A stretch of 64,000 nt of DNA, from positions 248,001 to 312,000 of the forward strand of contig JAMSLZ010000001.1 in the NCBI GenBank assembly GCA_026027325.1, in the 5' to 3' direction. Under the pieces are notes generated by a model that did not search any database, was not told the origin of the DNA, and worked only from the letters and a program-made list of their open reading frames with translations. This stretch comes from Actinomucor elegans (Eukaryota > Mucoromycota > Mucoromycetes > Mucorales > Mucoraceae). Positions 22,346 to 34,455 of the stretch are shown here, in pieces. Made by a program: the position numbers and the translations under genes. Position 1 is the first letter of the stretch, and each line of letters starts with the position of its first letter.

Positions 22346-25300
22346 GTTAATGAAGATTAAAGAAAGATTCCTTGGGCCTTTTTTATATGAGGATAACGAA
22401 AGGAGGCATTACCGCAAAAGCATTGTTCAATAATATTTCTAATTCAATATGTCCCAGTAGGGGCGAATCAACTGATCTGCGTGTACAGTTCTGGAATGCT
22501 CTACCAGAGATAATTCAATACCATCTCCTGGCTATCTACTTGCTGCTGAAATTAAATGCATGAATGACAGCCTTTGCCAAAAGCTGCGTATTAGTTATTT
22601 ATTTTTAAGCAATGATAGGAATACTATATCATTCAAACGCGCTTCCTATTATGTATATTGGATATCGCGATTATATATTGTCCCTTCTTTCATACTCAAT
22701 GATCGTAGTATCTTATGGACTCACGATCCCTAAGCTCTCCTTTGTCCTACCTGCCTAAAAAAACACCCCACTTAACATCCACCGACCCGTGGTTTTCATT
22801 ATTAGGTCATTATCATTAACTCATTAATTGTGTAGCGAATTATGTGCTTTTTAATAATTGTGGCTTTAATCATGTACTACTAACTTGATAAAGACTGTAA
22901 AACGTGAGCCAACCTATAAGGTAATTGTTATTAATCATGTTTATATCGTGATTAATTGGACTGTAAATCTAGGATCTATGTTGCTTTGCATTGAGTTTTG
23001 TTTTAGCGCGTAAAACGAAAGGGATGGAGGAGAAAGGGTATTCAAAATAAATGCGAATAGCCCACATAGCACCAAAGAATAAATAAATGAAAGCCGCTTG
23101 TTGTTCCTATTGTGTAGTTTCTTTTCTAGACACATATGTGATCCAGCACCATTGTCTCGTCATATATCCAAGAATCGAGGCGCTGTTATTAAATAACCAA
23201 TAACACCCAGGCTTTGTCACCCCCAATGCTTCCATGAAATTGATCATAATACTAGAGGCGTATATTTTTTAGGAGACGACCATTGAAATTATATCACTCT
23301 GAAATAAGTTCAGTCAATTCATGTTTCATCGAAGCATCTCTTTGTTTCCACAGAAATGATAACCAACGCCTTTTAGCTAAGACAGAGGGGATGAAACAGC
23401 AAAATAACACGAGTTATTCTAGAACTGCATTATTAGTAAATACTGACAAATGGCGCAAAATGATCCACAATGTTCCATTTTCTCCTCCTATTAAGTTCTA
23501 TTATAGATCTTTATTTGGACTATTTTTCATAGCCACCCCCGTCTCGCATTAAGTCATTTAGCACAATTTTAAGTAGCCTATCTAAACAAAGAACAGAGAA
23601 TCATTAACGACGGACTCTAAATGATACATGGCTATAGTAGCACATGATATGCACCCAATTGAAGAGATCCGATGATGATGTCTTTTCATCAGGTTGAATC
23701 TGAATCGTATTGCAAAGGCTGGTGCCTAAATCTTAAATGAATAAGTCAATGCATACAATTCATTGTTGATCATTAATGATAAATACAATGCATATATTAT
23801 GATATCGAGCCGAGATTGACTGATAGATTTATCTATAGTCCATTAGAATTAGCTACCAGTAAGTGAGTGTATTTTATCTATACTGGCATGTATAACACAG
23901 TGTTATTAAGTTATAATCATGCAAAATCTGATAAACATTAAATAATAATAATAGTAAAGAAGCTAAAACGTATAGGTATCATCATTTTTTACTTTTTGAA
24001 TCTCAAATAAACGCTATCGTTTTCAGAAAACTTTTATGAATGAGGCTACGTTAAGAAAAAGGTTTGTTACTCAAGAAAAAAAAGTAGAGATGCTTCAAAA
24101 TAATAATAATAATAATAATAATAGGACGTCTAAGCAGCGAAAGGCCAGCTTAATAAAACCATATAGACTAGGCGTCATTACGGTAGGAGTGAGACCGAGA
24201 GTTCAATATTTTTGACATGATTTCGGAAGCCCAAATTCCGATTTGTTGAAAATGAATCGTAGTTACCCTGAAGCCCATTCTTCTTTCTTATTGTCAAATT
24301 GCGCTAGTTATTTTTCTATATTTAATATTACCTCCAATCCCGACCCTGACCGTTCCTGCTCCACCTCTTTTACTATTTATCATTTTATGTACGCTATAAT
24401 TCTCTTAACCAATAATGTATTGGTACGTTTTCTTGAATTATTTATCGAACTAGTGAAAATTACTTTCTAGTCGGTTTTTATAAATTAAATAAAAGCAACC
24501 GAACACATAAATCAAAAAGTGAAAAGTCGAGAAACTACAGGTTATGGAGCTTCAAGAAGCTAAGAAAAAAAACCTCTAGGTTGGAATACTACCTGATGAT
24601 TATAAAACGGAAGCATTGCTACAAATTAATTGAACTACTATTATATGTTCTAACATGTAGGTTTGCAGTACTAGTCAAATGTAAGATCTAATACTGTGGT
24701 TATCTATAGCGCAGGCAGAACGCAGTTGGTGTATCTGACCGTGATCAGGCCGGTTACTCAGTGACCAACCTTGCTCCTACCCAAAATATCCAATCCATTT
24801 ACTTACAAAGCAGCATGCCATCGACTGTCTTGGCATACATCGACGCTTCCAAATGTCCAATACTATTCCTGGCACGTTGTCCTTCTTTCTAAATTTGCTA
24901 ATAGTTAAAAAAAACATCCCTCTCCTTTGACGATATATCTCCTTGGTTCTTACATTGACCTGCCATAAGTACTGTTCTCTATGAACTGGATCGTCTCTTT
25001 CGCAATGACCCAATACCTTCTATTTCACTTTCCCTTGCTTCAAGGCGCCTTGAACGACTCCCAACAATTCCCACAGCTAGTCGATAGTTCCTATCTAGCC
25101 TTTCACTGTTTCAACATTTTTACCCTTGCTCTTGAAGAGCTATTTAGTACTTATCTTTCTCTTTGACCTAGCCTGAATGATAAATGTGTGACTAATTAAT
25201 ATCGTGCGTCCACCGTGGCCATTTCAAATGTAGTCAAATAAATGTTAATCAAATATGACATTAAACCAAGATCGCTCAAGAGATTTATAAATATTATGAA

Positions 25301-26805
25301 TATTATATACATACATTTAGTTTATATGATGCGTATAGACTTTACAGCCATTCATTAACACATAGTATCCTCATAGTCTACTAGGAGTTCTAATAAATCT
25401 GGTACCAGACACGACATTAAAATCAGATTCGATCGGGGAATATCGAGATGATGCCAGGAAATAACTCTGCCCCTAAGCCAAAATTTTCAAAACATTACAT
25501 TCTTTTATAGAGCACATAGGTGATATTATTGAGGACATAGTTGATTGTATATCTTATTCCCAAGTTATAGTTACGCTCCTATAAAATCGAGAAAACAGCT
25601 TTTATTAACATAATTGCTTTAATGAAGGAAATACGAGAGTCTTTGGTTTGTTACTCTTATCATTGAATTTTATGCGATTTTATTGATGCATACTATGTCT
25701 CTCTGTAATGTCGCACCAAAATGGGGGGAAGGGAACCAAAGATCTTGCTCCTGTTATTTAGACTGCTTATTTATTGATATGAAAAAAAAACAACTACAGA
25801 AATGTAAGTATCATAAAGTAAGAATAAAGAAAATAATTACCAATCAATCACTTGTTGGTTTTTTAAGAATATTTAGTTATACTGTAGTAATAAAATATAG
25901 ATAAAATGCATATATATATATATATATGTGTTTTACAGATTATAATTATAATTGTTACTGAATTTATAGTGAAGAGTGGTATCACGATCAAAGAAATATA
26001 TATATATATCAATTGTTTGTGTTACGAAACACTCTGTTTTCTAATTATTCAAAGTCCTTTCGAATTCTTCTTCTTCTTCAATCATTATTCTTCCTCAGCC
26101 AACCAATAGAAATGCAGAACATTAAAACGACAGATGTACATTTGAATCTATTTTAATAGTATACATTTTACAGACATCACTAATTAAGATAGTTTTTAAT
26201 GTATATAGTAGTTATTTGAATGTATCTTTAGCATTAGTATATGCCAAGTAATAAAACTTGACTTTCTGATAAATGTCTTTTCACCTGAGCAAATTGTATA
26301 TAAATCTGTAAAGAACGAAACTCTTCTCATTACAGATATGCAGCTATATAGAGCGAAATTTTGCTTCCTAATGATATAGTTCTTATGATAATATATCGAA
26401 ATGCAGAGTTCACAAAAGTTCATATTATGGTATGATGTTTTTATTGGTTGACTGCATGTGAAATGACATATTCTAGTTTTTCATTGGGTATCGGAGTGAA
26501 CAGCTTGTATTTGCACTGTAGTTGCGGAGGTGTGCCTCACAATCCCATGATGCATCCAATAAATATACCTCTTAATATCCTTAGTAAGTAGTAGTAGCAT
26601 GTGAAAAAAAAACAAAAGCATCCCCACATTTATACTCTTTTTTTTTTCCTTTTTTTTTTTTTTTCATACTTGAACTACCCAATACCATTATATTATTTCT
26701 CGAAAACAGTCCTTGATATCGTCTTTCGAATATAACCTGCCTCCACTTTTTTCTTTTATCAACTAATATATAGAATTTCAAAATTAATTAATACACTAGA
26801 AAAAT
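22346..26805. other. Long gene-poor AT-rich region
   Basis: About 4.5 kb with only small ORFs lacking recognisable motifs. An (AAT)n microsatellite is at about 24102-24122. A locally GC-richer block at about 24690-25170 carries short open stretches on both strands and may be the remnant of a lost gene or mobile element, but nothing in it matches a family I know. Confidence 0.45.
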
Positions 26806-27681
26806 ATGACAGCAGCTACAGGAACAAGCAAACGGAATAGACTCTTACCTTCATGGGTTTTAAAGCTGATCGGCTTTGGTTCAATAGCAACTGCAGTTAT
26901 TGGTTTTGCTCTCTATTGGTTTAAAAAGTACCCGCCGCGTCGTAGAGTAGATCAAGCTCAGAGTGACGATAGTAATGCCGAGGTAGTCGAGATTATGTCT
27001 TGATTTAATTCAAATGACTCATCCTATACAAAATAGCCATTGACTGAAGTAACTGAAGACGGTTGGAGTAACAAATTTCTAACTGGTTTGAAATCGACAG
27101 TTCGGAAGAATAAGAAGCGTATGACTATATCATTGAAAAACGTAAGCATACAAAATAGAATGAGGCATAGATCAACCCGCTTAAATGTATCAATATAGAC
27201 TGTACTTTGGAATCCTTCACCTGATGTAGATACACCTATTTATGCTTTTCAAGAAAACAGCGTCCCTTTGCTAACCCGTCTCTCCTACTTGTACGATATC
27301 TATGTCATTGTCCACGTCAACTCTCGAGAAGAACAAGAAGGCATTCAAAAACTATTAGCGAATGCCACAGGCGGATTGTTTACAGACTTGATAGATCCAC
27401 GCAAGATTATTTATTGTTCAGAAGAAGAGGGTAAAACTCACATTATTCGACATATTGAACCGTTTATTCATATTGAAGGCGGTTGGGAAATGGATGATGG
27501 TGAGGACATTGTAAAGAAACTGAAGCCTTTTGTAAACAAAATCATTTGGGTAATGACCAAGAGAAGAAGAGATTCGTTTAGACCTGATAATGTAAAAGAA
27601 GCAGATCGTGCTCTGTTAGGCGCAAATGTAGAGTTATCAGAGTCACTGATAGATACCTCAGTTGCTCGACAAGTGAAATAA
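26806..27681 (+). CDS. PEX22: Pex22-like peroxisomal membrane protein
   Basis: Pex22 anchors the ubiquitin-conjugating enzyme Pex4 on the cytosolic face of the peroxisome for Pex5 recycling. Exons are 26806-26982, 27037-27141 and 27199-27681, phase 0 throughout, giving 254 aa. A single membrane segment lies near residues 18-38 (VLKLIGFGSIATAVIGFALYW), flanked by basic residues (KRNRLLP before; KKYPPRRR after). The cytosolic part contains TVLWNPSPDVDTPIYAFQEN, LLTRLSYLYDIYVIVHV and LIDPRKIIYCSEEEGKTHIIR, matching the Rossmann-like Pex22 domain as I remember it. The family is very divergent, so a Pex22-like name is safest. Its stop is only 121 bp before the start of the first aspartic protease gene. 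Confidence 0.7.
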
Positions 27682-27746
27682 AATACATGTGTAACTGTAT
27701 ACATTCAAAAAAAAACAACCTTCTAAATCAAGACTGTCTAATAACA

Positions 27747-27770
27747 GAGTCTTTATAAATGTAAAGACTC
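27747..27770 (+). promoter_or_regulatory. Inverted repeat enclosing a TATA box upstream of protease 1
   Basis: Perfect 9-bp inverted repeat GAGTCTTTA-(6 nt)-TAAAGACTC whose left arm and spacer contain TATAAA. It lies 33 bp before the protease 1 ATG at 27803, inside the 121-bp spacer after PEX22. It could be a TATA-overlapping operator, or an RNA hairpin in the PEX22 3' UTR. Confidence 0.5.
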
Positions 27771-27802
27771 TTGTTTTCTTTTCATTCGTTATCATTATTA
27801 CC

Positions 27803-29237
27803 ATGTTGGAATTATCCATTGTCTTTATACCAATTTATTTGATGGCTATTACAGTAGCTGCCGAGGGTATTATTCGATTGCCTATAGTTCAACAGCATAT
27901 CAATTACCACCATCAGTACGATAGACGTGATAATATACCAGCTATACCCTTATACAATGCAAATGCTCGAGAGTATCTAATAGAGATAGGTGTAGGCACA
28001 CCTCCACAAAAGTTTAATGTCACTCTAGACACTGGCAGGTATGTAGTTTCTTCAAAAAAGCAAGACAATGGATTGAATTGGTGTGGTTTATAGTTCAGAT
28101 TTATGGATTCCTTCTTCCAAATGCCCAAAAGATGTGTGTCCTTACTCTAGGTTTGTAGAATCAGATTCTTCTACTTTAAATCAAACAAAAACCGCATTCG
28201 ATGTATTATATGGTAGTGGTTCAGCAAAAGGCACGGTTGCTTATGATACCATCACTATCAGTAATAACTTGACGTCGCCTGGTCAGGTATTGGGGCTCGC
28301 TAGTGCAACTCAAGGCATGTCTGGTCCTTCTGCATCAAATGAACGTGCAAGTGGTATATTAGGTCTAGGATTCCAAGCTTTATTACGCGATCCAAACGAA
28401 GATACGTTTATTCTTAAACTGCAAAAGAACAAAGTCATCAATGAGCCTGTGTTTTCCATATATCTCAATAGACAAGGCGACTATGGTTATACAGGTGAAA
28501 TTGTTATTGGAGGGTATGAGACCCAACGATTTACAGGCACTTTAAACTTCTTGCCCATCATCAATTATGACAATTCAGGCAAGCCCAACATTGGACGTAC
28601 GTATACCGACGGTAAGGGCACATACAAATATTGGACTGTGCCTGGTCAAGCGATAGCCAGTTACTCATCTGATGGTTCAAAGCTCTATGAAACTCAATTC
28701 TACGATGTCCAGCCAGCTATATTAGACACAGGCACCACACTCTCATACCTACCCGAAGCAACCGTTTTGGAGATTCTCGCCTCAATTACACCAGATTACA
28801 AGCCACTCAGGCTGAACAATGGGGCAATACAGGCGTACCAGGTGAATTGCTCAGCGTTTCTGAACGAGGAAAGATGGTTTGATTTTCAGTTTTCACCCAA
28901 TGCCAAGGCGTTTTCTAATAATCCCGTCATAATTCGTGTGCCACTGAATGAACTTGTGTTGCCTCAAAACACAAATGATATCAGCACGGCTAATACGTGC
29001 CTATTTGGTATCGCGCCGATTTCTACGGGGTTTCTATCATCGGTTGGCTCAGGCTGGATCTTGGGACAAACTGTACTAAGAAGTGCATATGTAGTACATG
29101 ATATGCTAGGTTTACAGATTGGGATTGGTGCTGCAGCGAATGGATATCATTCACCTACGTTTGATAATCAGTCTTTGAGGCTTGATAGTAGTATTCATTT
29201 TTTACTGTTCTTTATCGTGATACTTGTAATATATTAA
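27803..29237 (+). CDS. Aspartic protease 1 of the array (pepsin family A1, probable GPI-anchored yapsin type)
   Basis: Secreted A1 protease of 459 aa; exons 27803-28038 and 28094-29237. N-terminal signal peptide (hydrophobic to about residue 20), a short propeptide with a dibasic site (YDRRDN), then the mature enzyme. The first catalytic motif DTGS is split by the intron (D-T-G-Ser with AG|T). The flap tyrosine is in LYGSGS, and the second catalytic motif is ILDTGTTLSYL. Cys pairs are in the CPKDVCPYSRF loop and in VNCSAF/NTCLFG. The C-terminus is a hydrophobic tail after a Ser/Asn region, as expected for a GPI-anchor signal or membrane tail. It is the first of four same-strand paralogues. 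Several N-glycosylation sequons are present. The substrate is unknown. Confidence 0.92.
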
Positions 29238-30020
29238 TCACTTTTTCCCGATTAATTTGCTTTAAAGAAGCTTGTGCTCTTGTATTACGTGTATGACAAT
29301 GGGCAATAAGTAATGTAGGGTGTCTAGAAGTTTGATATATACACACCAGAAGAAACGTGCAATTTATTAATATCGAATCCATATGTTAAGAATACAAGCT
29401 TTTTTTTTGCATTTTTTGTTCTATCATTGAGTTAAAAAAAAATTATAGACTTGGTCAAAGGTCTTGGCAAGGGACTGTTTATAAAGCGCTTTCTAATCGA
29501 AACCGCCCCCGTCATAGAATAGCTTTAATAGAAGAAAGCTTGTCTTTCTATTTTTACAACCTTTCAGATTCAGCTGTCTCGACCAAAGTCCATTTGAAAC
29601 TCTGAGAGTAAAGCTCGTTTAAACGCTTTTTTTTTACTGCAAATTTTAAAACGTTTCTAGGTCATTATACTCACAAGGTTCTTTATTAACACCCATAGCC
29701 GTTCGAAGCTACTACTTGTTCAACCTTTTTTATAGCAAAATAATGTACATAACCAAGACTCAAGCTACAAATACACGCACCTAGACCTTTTTTGCTATTG
29801 TTTAAAGTAAACAAGGCCCTTTGTCCCAAAATAAATGAAGCATGTCTCAATTCAGAAAAGGAAAACTATAGTGCTGTTCATTCGTCATTAACTAATAAAG
29901 ACATGAAAAGGTGTTTTTTGTTTTATTACACCGCCTAATGATTGAATAATTATAAATTAGAACTTCCTTTTTTTATTATCTTTTTCTTTTACTTATTTTT
30001 TTTTTCATTTACTCAACTTA
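29238..30020. promoter_or_regulatory. Spacer between proteases 1 and 2
   Basis: 783 bp without a gene. A TATAAATT box at 29951-29958 lies about 70 bp before the protease 2 ATG, in a T-rich 5' leader. Confidence 0.5.
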
Positions 30021-31573
30021 ATGCATATTCATACAGCCATCTTTATTATTGGTACGCTTTTACTGAGCAGCGTTTGTGCTGAAAAAGAAGAAAAAGGGAT
30101 TCTTCGAGTGCCTATTCGTAGAATAAACAGACCAGACCCAATTATCTCTTCTATTCAAAAGAGATCTGGACTGATGAAGCGAGACCCTTTCATGGCCTCT
30201 TTATATAATGATGCAGGATCACAATACCTAGTAGATGTGAGCATAGGTACACCAGCACAAAACTTTTCAGTGACATTGGATACGGGAAGGTATTACATAT
30301 GCCAAGATATTTTATGTACAAACAACTGACATGACATCTTAGTGCGGATTTATGGGTTCCTGGCTCACAGTGTCCTTCTACAGAATGTCCCAATACAAAC
30401 TTTGTTCAAACACAGTCCAGCACTTTTAAATCCTTGAAAAAACCCTTTACGCTTGTATACGGTATTGGCAATGTCAACGGAACTTATGCCACCGACACAG
30501 TGTCCATTGCTGGTGCTACAGTACAAAACCAACAATTCGGTGTAGCCTCAGATACTAAACAAATCTTGACAAATCCCAATACCATCACAGTGACCGAAGT
30601 AGCAGCTCAGATAGATGATTCCAAACTTCGTCTTAAATCGCTCGCTGCGAGCGATAATCCAGTTGCCAATGGTATTCTCGGCCTCGGCTATCCTCGACTG
30701 ACAGCTGCTTCTAGTAAAGGACAAGGGGCCTATAATCCCTTTGTCTTTAATTTAGCCGCTCAAAATATTATCAAAGAGCCCATTTTTTCAATTTACATGA
30801 ACAATGCCCAAGAGCAAGGCTATGTAGGTGAGATTGTCTTTGGTGGTATTGACGAAACAAAATTCAAGGGCAACTTGACCTATCTTCCGGTCGCCTCTTT
30901 AACAGCTACCAAGCCAAAGAAACGAGCAATCTCCATCAACAGCAACAACTTTTACTGGATGGTTTATGCACAAGGTGTAGCTGTCACCGATACCCAAAAC
31001 TCGAGCGTCAATAATATAGACATGCCCTTTTCCGCTCCAAGTGCTTTCATTCTAGACACAGGCACCACATTGACTTACTTACCTCAAGCTTTGGCTAAAC
31101 AGATTGTCGAAGCAGTGGCTGGCACTAGCGGTTATACCACCGATGCAAGCTCAGGTGCTTATATTGTAAGTTGCGATGCTGCTCAATCCACCACTCAATT
31201 TGAATTGAAAATGATCGCTTCAAGTACGTCCAAAGAAGCACCTGTCGTTCTTTCTGTACCAGCTTCACAGCTTGTCATTCCTTTGGATGCAACGACAGCT
31301 GATAATGCTAAATTCTGTTTGTTTGGTATTGCACCTACTGCAGGCTCTGGTGTAGGCACCAATCTTTATTTGATTGGTGATTCCATTTTGCGTAGCGCTT
31401 ATATGGTATTTGATATGGCCAACGATCGTATTGGTTTGGCTTCAGCTGTTGGCGTAGGTGGATCTGTACAAGGCGTTTCTTCTCAAAGCAGTAACGGAAA
31501 CTCCATCATGAATCAAAGCCCTGCTACATTTGCACTTGTGAGCTGTTTACTCATGGCAATGCTGGCTTTTTAG
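30021..31573 (+). CDS. Aspartic protease 2 of the array (A1 family, probable GPI-anchored)
   Basis: 499-aa preproprotein; exons 30021-30289 and 30343-31573, with the intron at the same point (DTG-S, AG|T) as in its neighbours. Signal peptide MHIHTAIFIIGTLLLSSVCA, then a propeptide with KR sites (SIQKRSG, LMKRDP). Catalytic motifs are DTGSADLW and ILDTGTTLTYL; the flap is VYGIGNVNG, so the usual G-S after Tyr is altered but the tyrosine is kept. A loop of about 40 aa (residues following VASDTKQ) is longer than in the paralogues. Disulfide cysteines are in CPSTECP and VSCDAA/KFCLFG. A Ser/Asn-rich stretch and hydrophobic tail (FALVSCLLMAMLAF) fit a GPI-anchor signal. Confidence 0.92.
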
Positions 31574-33061
31574 ATAAAAACTATATAGCTTTTTTTTTGT
31601 AAATAACTTTCATAATAAAACACCTGTACAAGTAAATTTCCTTTTACTTTTATAACAGATGCATACAGATGCAGCTATAAAGCAAAATAGTTTCAAACTG
31701 GGTTAAAATAGACTAATCTGATCATATTACTCAAGTTTGTGTTATAAAAAAAGTATTTGGCATACATAGTATTGTCGCTGTCTTTTGGGGATAAATACCT
31801 GGACGTAATATCCCTATGATATCCCACCTGCTCAACACGATGAACTTTTCCTGTTTTTATTGGATAAAGATGATCAAATAATAACAGTTTGTCGAACTGG
31901 CAACTAGAAGATTTGGTATAACCTTTAGTTCCTCTCTTTCTTCATACAATATGTGTTAACAGCATGTGTATACAGTTTAAAGGAAAATCGAATGATCCAA
32001 GCTATCATTGATTAAAAGGCAATTTTGACGCCGTTTTCGAAATGCTGTCGTAACTCGAGCATCATATATTCCAAATAATATGTGAACAGTGTTGTTAAGC
32101 AATCGTGTTTCCAAAACACCATCATCGTACTCTGCAAAGCAAAGCAATTTTTCTTTTTTAATGTTTGGGCTCCTTCAGGCAATATTATCCTTATCAACTA
32201 TCCTAAAATCGAGTTGTTTCGGTCTTTTTTAATATCTTACCAAGCCATGGTTTAACGACATAGCATCATATGACTAACACATGTTCAAATCTACTAGAAT
32301 CACGATTTAAAGGATATACAATACATGAAATGACGGACCTTAAATCGCGTACATGTCAGTGACAACAAACTATGGATCACGCCTTCATTCTCATTTTAAT
32401 CTAGCATCTGAAGACTATGGTATGTGTAGTTCATGTTCAGAATGAGACATTATGTAAGCTAGAATTATCATTTGAGTAGAATGCAGCAAGTGTGCAATAA
32501 TGCTGCGATTCCATTACATAAATTTCAGTCATCAATGATCTATAGATCGCTCAATTGATTGCGGCCCAACATCATCACATCTAGTAAGTAGAACTTGCGC
32601 AGAATAAACCACTTCACGTTTTATAATCTTAATAAAGAGCATGCTAGAGTTACTGGACTTGTTTTCTTTTTCTTTTTGGAAAACGTAGGCGCTTGAACTA
32701 ACCAGTATGCTCAGCACATTCCTCAAAATTTCTGACGCACTATTAAAACTCTGTTTGTTTCAAGAGTTTTCTATACGACTATTGAGTTAATTAAAAACTA
32801 CAAAACCTCCCCATGCATGTAGGCCATTACATGTTATTGGCTCTCCATGAAGTAAGGTATAATGCCAATAGCTCTTCTCCGAATGACCTGTTGTTCTGTT
32901 ATTTTAATCGATTGCTATCAAGTCTCACAATTGGGAGCTATGACAGCATTCTGAAAGAAGCGGGGTTTTCGGCTCCTAAAGATTTTTTTTTAATAGAAAC
33001 CTTTCTATTGCTTCATTGTTTTGTTCTTTTATTTTATTCTCTCATAGGGCACGATTGCTCA
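31574..33061. other. Spacer between proteases 2 and 3
   Basis: About 1.5 kb of AT-rich DNA with no recognisable gene; one copy of the dispersed motif lies at 32431-32454. Confidence 0.5.
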
Positions 33062-34455
33062 ATGATTTTGACGTTTAGAATTATTATAACCCTCTCCATA
33101 ATAATAATTATATTAAGCTTGGACGATGCAATAGCTACAAAGCCTATTCATATTCCCATCACAAAGCGACACGGCATAGCTGCGCCGTCCCATACATTAT
33201 CAAAAAGAGATAAAACTATACCACTCTACAATGATCTGGGCCAAGTGTATCTTGCAAAAGTAAGTGTTGGCGTGCCTGCACAGAATTTTACACTTATCAT
33301 AGATACCCAAAGGTAAAGAGTGAGAAAGAAAAAAAAAAGACTACCACTGGCTCATATGCTGACTTTTATGATAGCTCGGATATGTGGATCCCCTCCAAAG
33401 ATTGCAATCGTAGCATGTGTCCACTCTCTCGCTTCAATGCTTCTGAATCCTCTACTTTTGAGCCTCTTCAAGTCGAGTTTAATTACATGTACGGTACTGG
33501 CAGTATCAACGGCTCCTATGTCAAAGACACTGTCTCATTGGGCGGGGTTTCTGTTTCGCATCAGCCCTTTGCCCTGGCGAACCATGTAGACAAGTCCATC
33601 ATAGCCAAAGATTACAAGCAGCGCAAAAAATACCACGGTGACGCATCTGTCAATGGTGTACTTGGTCTTGGATTCCCTAGCCTTGTGGCCTCTTCTCAGC
33701 CTTATGATCCGTTGCTTTTTGCGATGGCCAAACAAGGTCTGATACCTGAGCTAGTGTTTTCTATTTTTACTAACTCTGCATTGGCAGAGGGATGGTCAGG
33801 AGAGATGACGTTGGGCGGTATCAACCATCAACGCTATGATGGTTCATTAGCCTATGTGGATGTGCTTCCCATTCGTTTGGATGATACGTCTGCTGAGGAG
33901 GTGGTGATGTGGGTGGTGCAAGGACAATCCATACGTATCCAAAATTCCAATATCACAATTTTGGATCCCCAAGTCGATAATATGAAATATATATTGTTGG
34001 ATACAGGCACTTCGTTATCCTATGTCGGTAGCTACTATGCTGCTCAGCTGGTGTCGGCTGTCATGGCTGCTAAATCCAATCTAGATGAGAAAAGTGGGTG
34101 CTACATCGTTGATTGTGGGTTGAAGAATTCAACAAAGCAAGTAGAGTTTGAGTTTGCAAGGTTCAGTAATGGCACAGCTGGCACTGTGCAAGTTTCTATA
34201 CCCGTTAGAGATTTGGTACAGCCTCGGCATGTCGGTCAAAATGTGACAGGTAAAGATGATACCTGTCTCTTTAGTATTTGCTCCTGGCCTGAGTTAAATA
34301 ACAAGAGCAATGATGAAGGTGATGCAAAGTCTCATGTGTTTGTCTTTGGTGACTCTATACTTCGATCAATGTATCTGGTGTTTGATGGTGTGCGTAATCA
34401 AACTGGATTTGCTAGTCCTGTTGGTTCACAAACAAAAGTGACAGTAGCTACTTGA
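33062..34455 (+). CDS. Aspartic protease-like protein 3 of the array, first active-site motif DTQ instead of DTG
   Basis: 443 aa from the ATG at 33062; exons 33062-33312 and 33375-34455. The open frame continues upstream to 32813, but 33062 gives a normal signal peptide (MILTFRIIITLSIIIIILSL), so I chose it. The propeptide contains KR sites (ITKRHG, LSKRDK). The fold is typical: MYGTGSING flap, LLDTGTSLSYV second motif, CNRSMCPLSRF and CLFSIC cysteines. At the first catalytic site, however, the DNA reads GAT ACC CAA AG|C, giving D-T-Q-S; the glycine of DTG is almost invariant in active A1 enzymes. No alternative splice site restores it. There is no hydrophobic C-terminal tail, so it is probably secreted. 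It may be inactive or altered in activity. The ORF is otherwise intact, arguing against a simple pseudogene. Confidence 0.88.

Noticed and set aside
24102..24122. (AAT)n array as a possible CRISPR-like or structured repeat
   Set aside because: Simple microsatellite; no spaced repeats anywhere, and the genome is eukaryotic.
32813..33061. N-terminal extension of protease 3
   Set aside because: The frame is open by chance; it would place about 83 residues before a perfect signal peptide at 33062.
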